Assembly (NCBI RefSeq): GCF_030523985.1
Contig: NZ_JAUNHK010000063.1
Location: 3,517-15,936 of the forward strand
Length of the DNA: 12,420 nucleotides
Source: Deinococcus sp.
GTDB lineage: Bacteria; Deinococcota; Deinococci; Deinococcales; Deinococcaceae
Direction of reading: 5' to 3'
A model generated the notes under the pieces. It was not told the origin of the DNA. It worked only from the letters and a program-made list of their open reading frames with translations, and ran no database searches. The position numbers and the translations under genes are program-made. Shown in pieces: positions 1-6,172 of the stretch (position 1 is the stretch's first letter; the number at the start of each line of letters is the position of its first letter).

Positions 1-269
1 TGGCGGTCAACGACGGCACGGTGGTGATGGCGGGCAAGTACCCGGTGCGCGGCGGACTGGTCGTCATCGACCACGGGGCGGGTGTGGTCAGCCTGTACTT
101 TCACCAGAGCAAGGTGATCGTGAAGGCGGGCCAGAAAGTCACGCGGGGGCAGAAGGTGGGCGAGGTCGGCACCACCGGCCTGAGCGCCGGGCCGCACCTG
201 CACCTGGAAATCCGGGTGCGCGGCGAGGCGACCTCCCCCGCCGGGTGGATGGGGCGGCTGTGGCCCTGA
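1..269 (+). CDS. M23 family metallopeptidase, C-terminal part
   Basis: This is the 3' end of a LytM/M23 zinc endopeptidase, a family that cuts peptide cross-links of peptidoglycan or acts as an inactive activator of amidases. The window opens inside the gene; the first full codon is at base 3 and the TGA is at 267-269, so about 88 residues are visible. They match the end of the family fold: a VVIDHG strand, the LYFHQSK segment that corresponds to the family's Y-A-H-L catalytic histidine, the KAGQKVTRGQKVGEVG turn, and GPHLHLE, whose HxH supplies a zinc ligand. The upstream HxxxD half of the zinc site lies outside the window, so activity cannot be judged. It is probably exported, as the family is, but the signal peptide is not visible. 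The internal GTG and ATG at 21-29 are not the real start, because the reading frame stays open to the window edge. Confidence 0.9.
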   Translation, partial: AVNDGTVVMAGKYPVRGGLVVIDHGAGVVSLYFHQSKVIVKAGQKVTRGQKVGEVGTTGLSAGPHLHLEIRVRGEATSPAGWMGRLWP

Positions 270-423
270 GACCCGGCGCTGGAGCAGAACAAGAGGTGCC
301 GACCTGTCAGGAATCCCGTCTCAGCGGCAAAAAGTGATGCCGACGCACTTGAAGGCTTTTGCATAGGTCAGTCGAGCGCCATGCCCTAGTCCACGGCTCC
401 TGGCTTGGCCCTCATCCACTACC
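270..423. other. Intergenic spacer between M23 gene and hotdog thioesterase
   Basis: I see no gene in this spacer. It has no convincing terminator for the M23 gene: the only stems are 4-bp ones, such as GGCA/TGCC around 333-348. Near its right end the sequence CCCTCAT (409-415) can pair with ATGAGGG (424-430), which overlaps the first possible start codon of the next gene. Confidence 0.5.

Positions 424-425
<2 letters not shown>
420..425 (+). promoter_or_regulatory. Candidate -10 box (TACCAT) for leaderless transcription of the thioesterase gene
   Basis: TACCAT fits TANNNT and ends 7 nt before ATG 433. If it is used, ATG 424 falls inside the promoter and cannot be the start codon. No clear -35 element is seen. 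Confidence 0.35.
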
Positions 426-852
<427 letters not shown>

Positions 853-863
853 GGGCCGAACCC

Positions 864-1004
864 TTATACGGATTCCGCTCCATTCCGCCATAGTCGGGAA
901 AGAACCGCCTATGGCTCCATACCGCAAAATCCGTATCTCGTTCTTACTCCTTTCAGTCGGATTTCATCCCCCAGCGTGGGGGACTTCAATCGGAATCAGT
1001 ATTA
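864..1004. mobile_element. Candidate MITE / small non-coding repeat upstream of bcp
   Basis: The segment is bounded by imperfect inverted ends: ATACGGATTCCG at 866-877 and CGGAATCAGTAT at 991-1002, 11 of 12 bases complementary. The trinucleotide TTA is found at both edges (864-866 and 1002-1004) and could be a target duplication. Inside are three further palindromes: ATACGGATT (866-874) with AATCCGTAT (928-936); GCCATAG (887-893) with CTATGGC (909-915); and a perfect 7-bp stem TCCCCCA/TGGGGGA (967-973, 977-983) with a GCG loop. It has no convincing coding capacity. Small non-coding repeats are known to be common in D. radiodurans; that this is a family member is inferred from structure only. 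It ends 14 bp before the bcp start codon, so it supplies most of the bcp upstream region. Confidence 0.5.
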
Positions 1005-1018
1005 GACTTCCAGCCGAG

Positions 1019-1522
1019 ATGACCGACCTTCCCAAACCCCATCGCCTGCAACCCGGCGAACCCTTCCCCGAATTCGCGCTGCCCGATGCGGGGGGCAACC
1101 TGCACACCCTGGGCCAGTACGAGGGCAAATACGTCGTGCTGTACGTGTACCCCAAGGACGACACCCCCGGCTGCACCCGCGAGGCGTGCGATTTCCGCGA
1201 CCACCAACTGCTCAGGCAACACGGCGCGGCGATTTTGGGCGTCAGCCGGGACGACGCCGCCAGCCACCAGAAGTTTGCCGAAAAATACAGTCTTCCCTTT
1301 CCGCTGCTGAGCGACCCGCACGCCGAATTTTTGCGGGCCATCGGCAGCTACGGCCCCAAGACGCTGTACGGCAAGACCACCGAAGGCGTCAAGCGGCAGA
1401 CCTTCCTCATTGACCCCAGCGGGCGACTGGTCAAGTCGTGGCTGGCGGTCAAGGTAGATGGACACGCCGACGCGGTGGCCACCGCCATCGAAAAAGACCT
1501 GAAGGCAAAGGAACAAGCATGA
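1019..1522 (+). CDS. bcp: Thioredoxin-dependent thiol peroxidase (Bcp / peroxiredoxin Q)
   Basis: This 167-residue protein is a PrxQ/Bcp peroxiredoxin, which reduces H2O2 and organic hydroperoxides in the cytoplasm using thioredoxin-type donors. The active-site segment PKDDTPGCTREACDFRD holds Thr49 and the peroxidatic Cys52 (TxxC). Cys57, five residues later, is the resolving cysteine of the C-x4-C Bcp subtype, and Arg126 (VKRQTF) is the conserved arginine. Length is normal for the family. ATG 1019 was chosen because homology begins just after it (the PGEPFPEFALPD strand). The frame stays open upstream to an ATG at 911, but that extension runs through the repeat-like element and encodes nothing Prx-like. 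The stop codon overlaps the rpiA start (ATGA), so the two genes are very likely co-transcribed and translationally coupled. A TAGACT box at 1003-1008, at the edge of the repeat, is a possible -10. Confidence 0.95.
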   Translation: MTDLPKPHRLQPGEPFPEFALPDAGGNLHTLGQYEGKYVVLYVYPKDDTPGCTREACDFRDHQLLRQHGAAILGVSRDDAASHQKFAEKYSLPFPLLSDPHAEFLRAIGSYGPKTLYGKTTEGVKRQTFLIDPSGRLVKSWLAVKVDGHADAVATAIEKDLKAKEQA

Positions 1523-2214
1523 GCGACTCCGTGACCAACCTCGAAGCACTCAAAAAAGAAGCCGCCCTGCGCGCCGTCGCCCTGGTGAGCAGCGGGCAGC
1601 GCGTGGGCCTGGGCACGGGCAGCACCGCCAAATACGCCATCGAAGAAATCGGGCGCAAGCTGGCGGCGGGCGAACTGACAGGCATCGTGGGCGTGTCCAC
1701 CAGCGAGGCGAGCGAGCAACTGGCCCGCGAGGTCGGTATTCCCACCGAACCGCTCGACCCGCGCCCGCTCGACATCGCCATTGACGGGGCCGACGAAATC
1801 GCGCCCAATCTGGATCTGGTCAAGGGACTGGGCGGCGCACTGGTGCGCGAAAAAGTGACCGAAGTGCAGGCGAGGCGCCTGATTATCATTGCCGACCACA
1901 CCAAGCTGGTGCAAAAGCTGGGCGAGAAAGCGCCCCTGCCCATCGAAATCGTGCCGTTCGGCTTCCTGTCCACGGTCGAGCGGCTGCGCGAATTCCTGCC
2001 CGGCGGACGGCTGCGGATGAACGGAGCACAGAACTACGTCACCGACAACGGCAACTACATCTTCGACGCCCAGTTGCCCGCCGACTTCGACGCCCGCGAC
2101 CTCGAACGCCGCATCAAGGGCACGCTGGGCGTGGTGGACACGGGCCTGTTTCTGGGCATGGCAGAGCGGGCCTTCGTCGCCGCGCCGGACGGCGTGCAGG
2201 AACTGGTGCGCTGA
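1519..2214 (+). CDS. rpiA: Ribose-5-phosphate isomerase A
   Basis: RpiA interconverts ribose 5-phosphate and ribulose 5-phosphate in the non-oxidative pentose phosphate pathway, feeding nucleotide synthesis. The 231-residue protein shows the phosphate-binding loop GLGTGSTAKYA (about 30-40), the VGVSTSEASEQLA segment (57-69) and the catalytic block DIAIDGADEIAPNLDLVKG followed by GALVREKV. Asp89, Asp92, Lys102 and Glu111 line up with E. coli Asp81, Asp84, Lys94 and Glu103, all at an offset of 8. The loop reads KGLGGALVREK where E. coli has KGGGAALTREK. The start at 1519 overlaps the bcp stop and is preceded by a good Shine-Dalgarno (AAGGA, 1508-1512, 6 nt spacing), one of the few clear ones in the window and as expected for the second gene of an operon. 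The reading frame is complete, with nothing missing. Confidence 0.97.
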   Translation: MSDSVTNLEALKKEAALRAVALVSSGQRVGLGTGSTAKYAIEEIGRKLAAGELTGIVGVSTSEASEQLAREVGIPTEPLDPRPLDIAIDGADEIAPNLDLVKGLGGALVREKVTEVQARRLIIIADHTKLVQKLGEKAPLPIEIVPFGFLSTVERLREFLPGGRLRMNGAQNYVTDNGNYIFDAQLPADFDARDLERRIKGTLGVVDTGLFLGMAERAFVAAPDGVQELVR

Positions 2215-2217
2215 GAA

Positions 2218-2244
2218 CGACCGCCACAAAAAGCACGGTGGTCG
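2218..2244 (+). terminator. Weak candidate terminator hairpin after rpiA
   Basis: CGACCGCC (2218-2225) can pair with GGTGGTCG (2237-2244), eight pairs including one G-T, around an 11-nt loop, starting 4 nt after the rpiA stop. No T-run follows, so intrinsic termination here is uncertain. Confidence 0.35.
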
Positions 2245-2295
2245 GCTGTGAAAACGTCGAACGTGGAAACGTCTAAACCCCTGCTCTTGAAAGCA

Positions 2296-2315
2296 TTATC
2301 CACAGCTGTTGATAA
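2296..2315. promoter_or_regulatory. Inverted pair of DnaA-box-like 9-mers (palindrome)
   Basis: TTATCCACA (2296-2304) is an exact match to the classical bacterial DnaA box. TGTTGATAA (2307-2315) is the reverse complement of TTATCAACA, a one-base variant. The two face each other across GC and make a 20-bp palindrome with one mismatched pair. The site lies between convergent genes, where a promoter operator is not expected. No dnaA, dnaN or other origin gene is nearby, so this is not evidence for oriC. A DnaA titration or regulatory site, or another protein's palindromic operator, are both possible. Confidence 0.45.
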
Positions 2316-2345
2316 CCTGCGAAGTTGCTCGCGAGTATCGGGCTC

Positions 2346-2402
2346 TGAGCTATGGGCCATGAGCCCTGAGTGAACCACTCACCGCTCATGGCCCATAGCT
2401 CA
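2346..2402. repeat. 57-nt near-perfect hairpin / palindromic repeat
   Basis: Nineteen bases at 2346-2364 are perfectly complementary to 2384-2402. Inside, after a symmetric 2x2 mismatch (CC opposite CC), TGAGTG (2367-2372) pairs with CACTCA (2376-2381) around a 3-nt AAC loop, giving 25 base pairs in all. Each arm also contains a near self-complementary core (ATGGGCCAT). It lies between convergent rpiA and the TerD-AIM24 gene. It could end transcription from both sides or be a dispersed small non-coding repeat; it is too perfect to be chance. There is no T-run on either side. Confidence 0.6.
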
Positions 2403-2473
2403 TGGCAAGCAGGAGGAGCTTCTACAAAGCGTCATTTTGCCCCTCAACTCTCCACCCTCTGCCCTCCCCCCCT

Positions 2474-3925
2474 TCAGTGCATCGTCCCCATCACGGGCAC
2501 TTCCTCGTAGGGCTGCACCACCACGAAGCCGCTGCCCCGGAAGGCCATGCGGTAGGTTTCGCCGCCGCCGCGCCCGAACATGGCCCGCAAGTCCTGGTCA
2601 ACGAACAGTTCGGGTTGGAGGTGTTCGCTCCAGGCAATCGTGGCGTTGGGGTCGGTGAAGACGGGTTCTTGCGGCGTGACCCGCAGCGTGAGCGGCTGCC
2701 CGTGCGACAGGATGGCGACGAGGCCGTGGCCCTGCACCCGCACGCTGAACGGCCCGCCTGAAATCATGCCCGCCACCGAGCGCTGCATGGTGATCTGGTG
2801 CTGCACGGTGTCCTCAAAGGCGAGCAGGTCGTTGCCGTTTACATTCAGCGCGTCCCCCTCCAGCCGAATGATGCTGATGTCTTTGCCCTGGTCAGCCAGA
2901 TAACAGATGCCCTGGCCCTCAATGGCGACCAGCGGCCCCATTTCCTCACTGCCCATGCGAACGGCGGCGTTCATCAGGCCGCCGAGCATGCCGCCCATGT
3001 TGCCGCCGCGCATATGACCCATCAGGTCGCTGAGGGTGCTGGCGCGGTTGAACTCCAGACGGCCCCGGTAGGCCACCATCGCGCCCATCTTGCTCCAGAC
3101 GCGGCCCCGCACCTTGACTTCCAGCATCTTGCCCGATTCCAGCTCGAACACGTCGCCGGGCCGGTCTTGCTCGGCACTGCCCCGCAAAAAGTCGCCCAGC
3201 GAGCTTTCCAGGCCCGACATGGGCGGCTCCTGGCCCGACCCGAAAGTGGGAGCCGGAGCGGGCGGCGGGCTGTGACGGCCCAGGTTGGGCACGGACGCAG
3301 GCGCGGAAGGCGGGGTGAGCGGCGCAGGCGTCGGAACGGGCGCGGGGCTGGAGACAGGCGGCGCGACAGGAGCAGGAGCGGGAGGTGCAACAGGCGAGGG
3401 CGCGGCGGCTCCTTCCTCGGCCACCTCGCCACCAAAGGAACGCAGCAGTGCGTCCAGGCCGCCGTTAAAGCCTTGCGAAACATTGGTGACGCGCCACTCG
3501 CCACCATGCAAATAAAGCTCGGCCAGCATCAGCGCCCGCTCGCCTGCCAGTTTTTCGCCCGTCAGCAGCACCTCGGCGGCGGGCGTGCCGTCTGCTCCCG
3601 CCAGCGTCAGGCGCAGATGACCTAACGCGCTCAGCGGCTGCGAATCGTGGGTGATGGCAAAGACGATGCGGCTCACGCTGGCGGGCAGCGCCGCCAGATT
3701 CACCTCAAAAACACCCTCGCTGACCAGGCGGATTTCGCCGTTCGGACTCTGGGGCTGGTTGTAGAAGACGAAATAACGGTCATCTTCCAGCCGCCGCTCG
3801 CTGCTGAGGCCGAAGGCACTCACGTCCGCGCCCGTCAGGTCGTGCTGCACCTGAACGCGCAGGCCCAGGCCGGGCAGCAGGTCGGCCAATTTGCGTTTTT
3901 CACCAATCTGGAGTTGGGGAGTCAT
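2474..3925 (-). CDS. TerD-domain protein fused to an AIM24 (DUF124) domain
   Basis: This 483-residue protein has three parts. Residues about 1-165 are a TerD domain, recognised by HDLTGADVSAFGLS (the family's DLDASAF region), DDRYFVFYNQPQSPNGEI, and the SRIVFAITHD strand. TerD proteins bind calcium and belong to tellurite/stress-response systems. Residues about 170-235 are a low-complexity Pro/Ala/Ser linker. Residues about 258-475 are an AIM24/DUF124 β-rich domain (SGKMLEVKVRGRVWSKMGAMVAYRG, GPFSVRVQGHGLVAIL, FRGSGFVVVQPYEE), with a Met/Gly-rich insertion at about 300-325. The canonical TerD DLD acidic motif is degenerate (GADVS), so calcium binding may be changed. There is no signal peptide or membrane segment, so it is probably cytoplasmic or membrane-associated. 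No other ter gene lies in the window. ATG 3925 follows a TACCTT box, consistent with a leaderless mRNA. The biochemical role is unknown. Confidence 0.85.
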   Translation of the reverse strand: MTPQLQIGEKRKLADLLPGLGLRVQVQHDLTGADVSAFGLSSERRLEDDRYFVFYNQPQSPNGEIRLVSEGVFEVNLAALPASVSRIVFAITHDSQPLSALGHLRLTLAGADGTPAAEVLLTGEKLAGERALMLAELYLHGGEWRVTNVSQGFNGGLDALLRSFGGEVAEEGAAAPSPVAPPAPAPVAPPVSSPAPVPTPAPLTPPSAPASVPNLGRHSPPPAPAPTFGSGQEPPMSGLESSLGDFLRGSAEQDRPGDVFELESGKMLEVKVRGRVWSKMGAMVAYRGRLEFNRASTLSDLMGHMRGGNMGGMLGGLMNAAVRMGSEEMGPLVAIEGQGICYLADQGKDISIIRLEGDALNVNGNDLLAFEDTVQHQITMQRSVAGMISGGPFSVRVQGHGLVAILSHGQPLTLRVTPQEPVFTDPNATIAWSEHLQPELFVDQDLRAMFGRGGGETYRMAFRGSGFVVVQPYEEVPVMGTMH

Positions 3926-3932
3926 TGCCTTT

Positions 3933-3938
3933 AAGGTA
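3933..3938 (-). promoter_or_regulatory. Candidate -10 box (TACCTT) of the TerD-AIM24 gene
   Basis: Read on the minus strand, TACCTT ends 7 nt before the ATG. This spacing would give a leaderless transcript. No clear -35 is seen. The AAAGG next to the ATG is too close to act as a Shine-Dalgarno. Confidence 0.45.
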
Positions 3939-3964
3939 CGCGGGCCAGGGGCGAAAGGTTCCCC

Positions 3965-6001
3965 TTAACCCTCTAACGCCCCCACCTGCCGCCCCAGTTC
4001 CGCCGCGTCCCCCGTGGGCAACTGGCAGGCGTGGTGAACGCAGACATACGCCGTGCCGCCGCCCTCACGCCCTTCCAGGACGGGCAACCCCGCGCCCGTT
4101 TCTGCCGGGGCCAGCGCGGTGAAGGGCAGGAAATGCCGCGCCAGTTCGCGTTCCAGCGGGTGACGCTCGGCGGACGTACCGATGATGGCGACCTCGCTGT
4201 GGGGCGAGCGCAGGAAGGCGGCGACCTGCCACAGTCCTCCCAGGCCCGTGGGCGCGGCGAGCATCTCGGCGTGAAAGCTCTGGACAGTGCGGTGGGCCAC
4301 GGCTTCAGCGTCTTCGTCGGCAAAGTAGCGTCCCATCCACACGCCCAGCAGCGCGGCGGCGGCGTTGTCGCTGATGATGGCCGAGTCGAAAAACTGCGCC
4401 TGACGGGTCAGCAGCCCCTCGGCCTGCCCGCCTGTGGAAAAGAACACGCCTGCCCTGTCGTCCCAGAAATCGCGGCGAATGATGCCCCAGAGTTCCCGCG
4501 CCCAGTGAAGGTGCGCGAGGTCGCCGCCCGCCTGATACAGAGCAACCAGCCCCAGCGCGTAGAGGGCGTGGTCTTCCAGCAGCCCTTCCACACTGGCCCG
4601 CCCGTCCTTGAAGGTGTGGCGCAGGGTGCCGTCCGGCAGCCGCATCTGCTCGCGCACGAATTTGGCGTTGCGGCGGGCCAGTTCCAGATAGCGCCCTTCG
4701 CCCAGAATGCGCCCCGCGTCGGCAAGGGCAGCCAGGGCCAGCCCATTCCAGGAAGTCAAAATTTTGTCGTCGGTGTGGGGCTGGGTGCGCGACTGACGGG
4801 CCGCGAACAGCTTTTGACGGGCGGCCTGCAAACGCTCGGGGACATCATCCCCCAGGTCACGCGCCAACTCGTGCAGCGGCGTGGGCGTGTGCAGCACGTT
4901 GCGGCTGCCGTAGCTCGGCTGGTGCGGGTCGCGGAAGTTGCCGCCCTCCGTCACGTTCCAGTAGCGCAGCGCGAGGTCAGAGTCTCCGCCCAGCACTTCG
5001 CGGATTTCGTCGGGTGTCCAGGTAAAAGTCAGGCCCTCCACCCCGCCGTGTTCGGTGGGCGTGTCGGCGTCCTGGGCCGAGTAAAACCCGCCTTCTGGAG
5101 CGAGCATTTCGCGTTCCAGATAGCTCAGGGTTTCGCGGGCGGCCTGGGCGAACTCCTCCTGGCCCGTGCGCTGGTAGGCCCGCAGCAGGGTCCGCACCAG
5201 TTGCGCGTTGTCGTAGAGCATCTTTTCGAAGTGGGGCACCAGCCACTGCGCGTCCACCGAGTAGCGGTGAAACCCGCCGCCCAGTTGGTCATAAATGCCG
5301 CCCGCCAGCATCCGGGTCAGCGTGTGCAGCGCCATGTCCTGCCCGTCGGGTTGGGTCAGCAGAAAATCGAGGTGGGTTGGCGCGGGAAATTTTGGCGCAC
5401 CGCCAAAGCCGCCCAGTGAGGCGTCGTACATGCGGGCGCTGTGGGCGACGGCGCGGGCCAGGGCGTCTTCGGGCAGCTCGCCCTCACGCGGCTGGGGCTG
5501 GCTGCCTTCGCGGATGTGTTCGGTCAGTGCCCCGGCATTGGCGAGCAGGTCGGGGCGGCGCTGCTCCCAGCTGGTGGCGATGCTGCTCAGCAGGCGGACA
5601 AAGCTGGGCAGGCCGTAACCCTCACGCGGCGGAAAGTAGGTGCCTGCATAAAACGGCTCGGCGCCGGGTGTCAGAAACACCGTCATGGGCCAGCCGCCTT
5701 GCCCCGTCAGCGCCTGGGTCGCCGCCATGTAGACCGCGTCCACGTCGGGCCTTTCCTCGCGGTCCACCTTGACGTTGACGAAATGCTGGTTCATCAGCGC
5801 GGCGGTGGCCTCGTCCTCGAACGACTCGTGCGCCATGACGTGGCACCAGTGACAGGTGCTGTAGCCCACGCTCAGCAGCACCGGCACGTCGCGGCGGCGG
5901 GCCTCCTCGAAGGCGGCCTCTCCCCAGGGCCACCAGTCCACCGGGTTTTCGGCGTGTTGCAGCAGGTATGGGCTGGTCTCAAAGGCAAGGCGGTTGGGCA
6001 T
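3965..6001 (-). CDS. DUF255 / YyaL-type thioredoxin-domain protein
   Basis: This 678-residue protein is a full-length member of the DUF255 family (bacterial YyaL, mammalian SPATA20). The N-terminal 160 or so residues are a thioredoxin-like domain with the family hallmarks: an N-terminal NRLAFETSPYLLQHAENPVDW block, the redox motif CHWC (Cys50, Cys53) within YSTCHWCHVMAHESF, and GGWPMTVFLTP carrying the cis-proline (Pro105). The rest is an α/α-barrel region like glycosidases or N-acylglucosamine 2-epimerase, with the family landmarks GGIYDQLGGGFHRYSVDAQWLVPHFEKMLYDNAQL and EGGFYSAQDADT. The molecular function is not established. ATG 6001 is chosen because homology begins there and a TACACT box lies 6 nt upstream; the open frame further upstream runs through the opposite-strand transglutaminase gene and is spurious. 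It is divergent from that gene. Confidence 0.93.
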   Translation of the reverse strand: MPNRLAFETSPYLLQHAENPVDWWPWGEAAFEEARRRDVPVLLSVGYSTCHWCHVMAHESFEDEATAALMNQHFVNVKVDREERPDVDAVYMAATQALTGQGGWPMTVFLTPGAEPFYAGTYFPPREGYGLPSFVRLLSSIATSWEQRRPDLLANAGALTEHIREGSQPQPREGELPEDALARAVAHSARMYDASLGGFGGAPKFPAPTHLDFLLTQPDGQDMALHTLTRMLAGGIYDQLGGGFHRYSVDAQWLVPHFEKMLYDNAQLVRTLLRAYQRTGQEEFAQAARETLSYLEREMLAPEGGFYSAQDADTPTEHGGVEGLTFTWTPDEIREVLGGDSDLALRYWNVTEGGNFRDPHQPSYGSRNVLHTPTPLHELARDLGDDVPERLQAARQKLFAARQSRTQPHTDDKILTSWNGLALAALADAGRILGEGRYLELARRNAKFVREQMRLPDGTLRHTFKDGRASVEGLLEDHALYALGLVALYQAGGDLAHLHWARELWGIIRRDFWDDRAGVFFSTGGQAEGLLTRQAQFFDSAIISDNAAAALLGVWMGRYFADEDAEAVAHRTVQSFHAEMLAAPTGLGGLWQVAAFLRSPHSEVAIIGTSAERHPLERELARHFLPFTALAPAETGAGLPVLEGREGGGTAYVCVHHACQLPTGDAAELGRQVGALEG

Positions 6002-6007
6002 GGGGCG

Positions 6008-6013
6008 AGTGTA
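6008..6013 (-). promoter_or_regulatory. Candidate -10 box (TACACT) of the DUF255 gene
   Basis: TACACT on the minus strand ends 6 nt before ATG 6001, the leaderless layout. It sits directly next to the palindrome at 6016-6030. Confidence 0.5.
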
Positions 6014-6015
6014 GA

Positions 6016-6030
6016 GGCTGACGGTCAGCC
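6016..6030. promoter_or_regulatory. 15-bp palindrome (GGCTGAC-G-GTCAGCC), possible operator
   Basis: Two perfect 7-bp arms face each other across one base, 2 bp upstream of the TACACT box of the DUF255 gene, in the spacer shared with the divergent transglutaminase-like gene. This is the place for a repressor or activator site. The regulator is unknown, and the palindrome could also be a chance GC-rich match. Confidence 0.35.
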
Positions 6031-6172
6031 CGACTGTGCCGCCGAGCGTAGGTTGCCCGCCGTGGGCTGGAGACTGGGCCTGGTCGAAAAGGTGCTGGGC
6101 TGGAGACAACTTGGCATATGGGATAGGCATTTCAATGTGCCCGCGCCAGAAAGCGTCAAACTGTAAAGGACA

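Noticed and set aside
911..1018. N-terminal extension of Bcp from an upstream in-frame ATG
   Set aside because: It would be translated from the repeat-like element and its hairpins and has no Prx-like sequence; ATG 1019 gives a normal family N-terminus.
2296..2315. Radiation/desiccation response motif (RDRM) operator
   Set aside because: The site shares only the TTAT...ATAA edges with the RDRM consensus as I recall it; the interior and length differ. I saw no other RDRM-like palindrome in the window.
2215..2473. Chromosomal replication origin
   Set aside because: Only two DnaA-like boxes are present, with no AT-rich unwinding region and no dnaA, dnaN, parA or rep gene nearby.
3240..3420. 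CRISPR or tandem repeat in the low-complexity stretch
   Set aside because: The repetitive look comes from Pro/Ala/Val codons of the linker inside the TerD-AIM24 protein; there is no regular repeat-spacer pattern.
4031..5419. Long plus-strand open frame (about 460 codons) opposite the DUF255 gene
   Set aside because: High GC third-position bias produces long antisense open frames; the translation is rich in Gly/Arg/Gln/Val with no domain.
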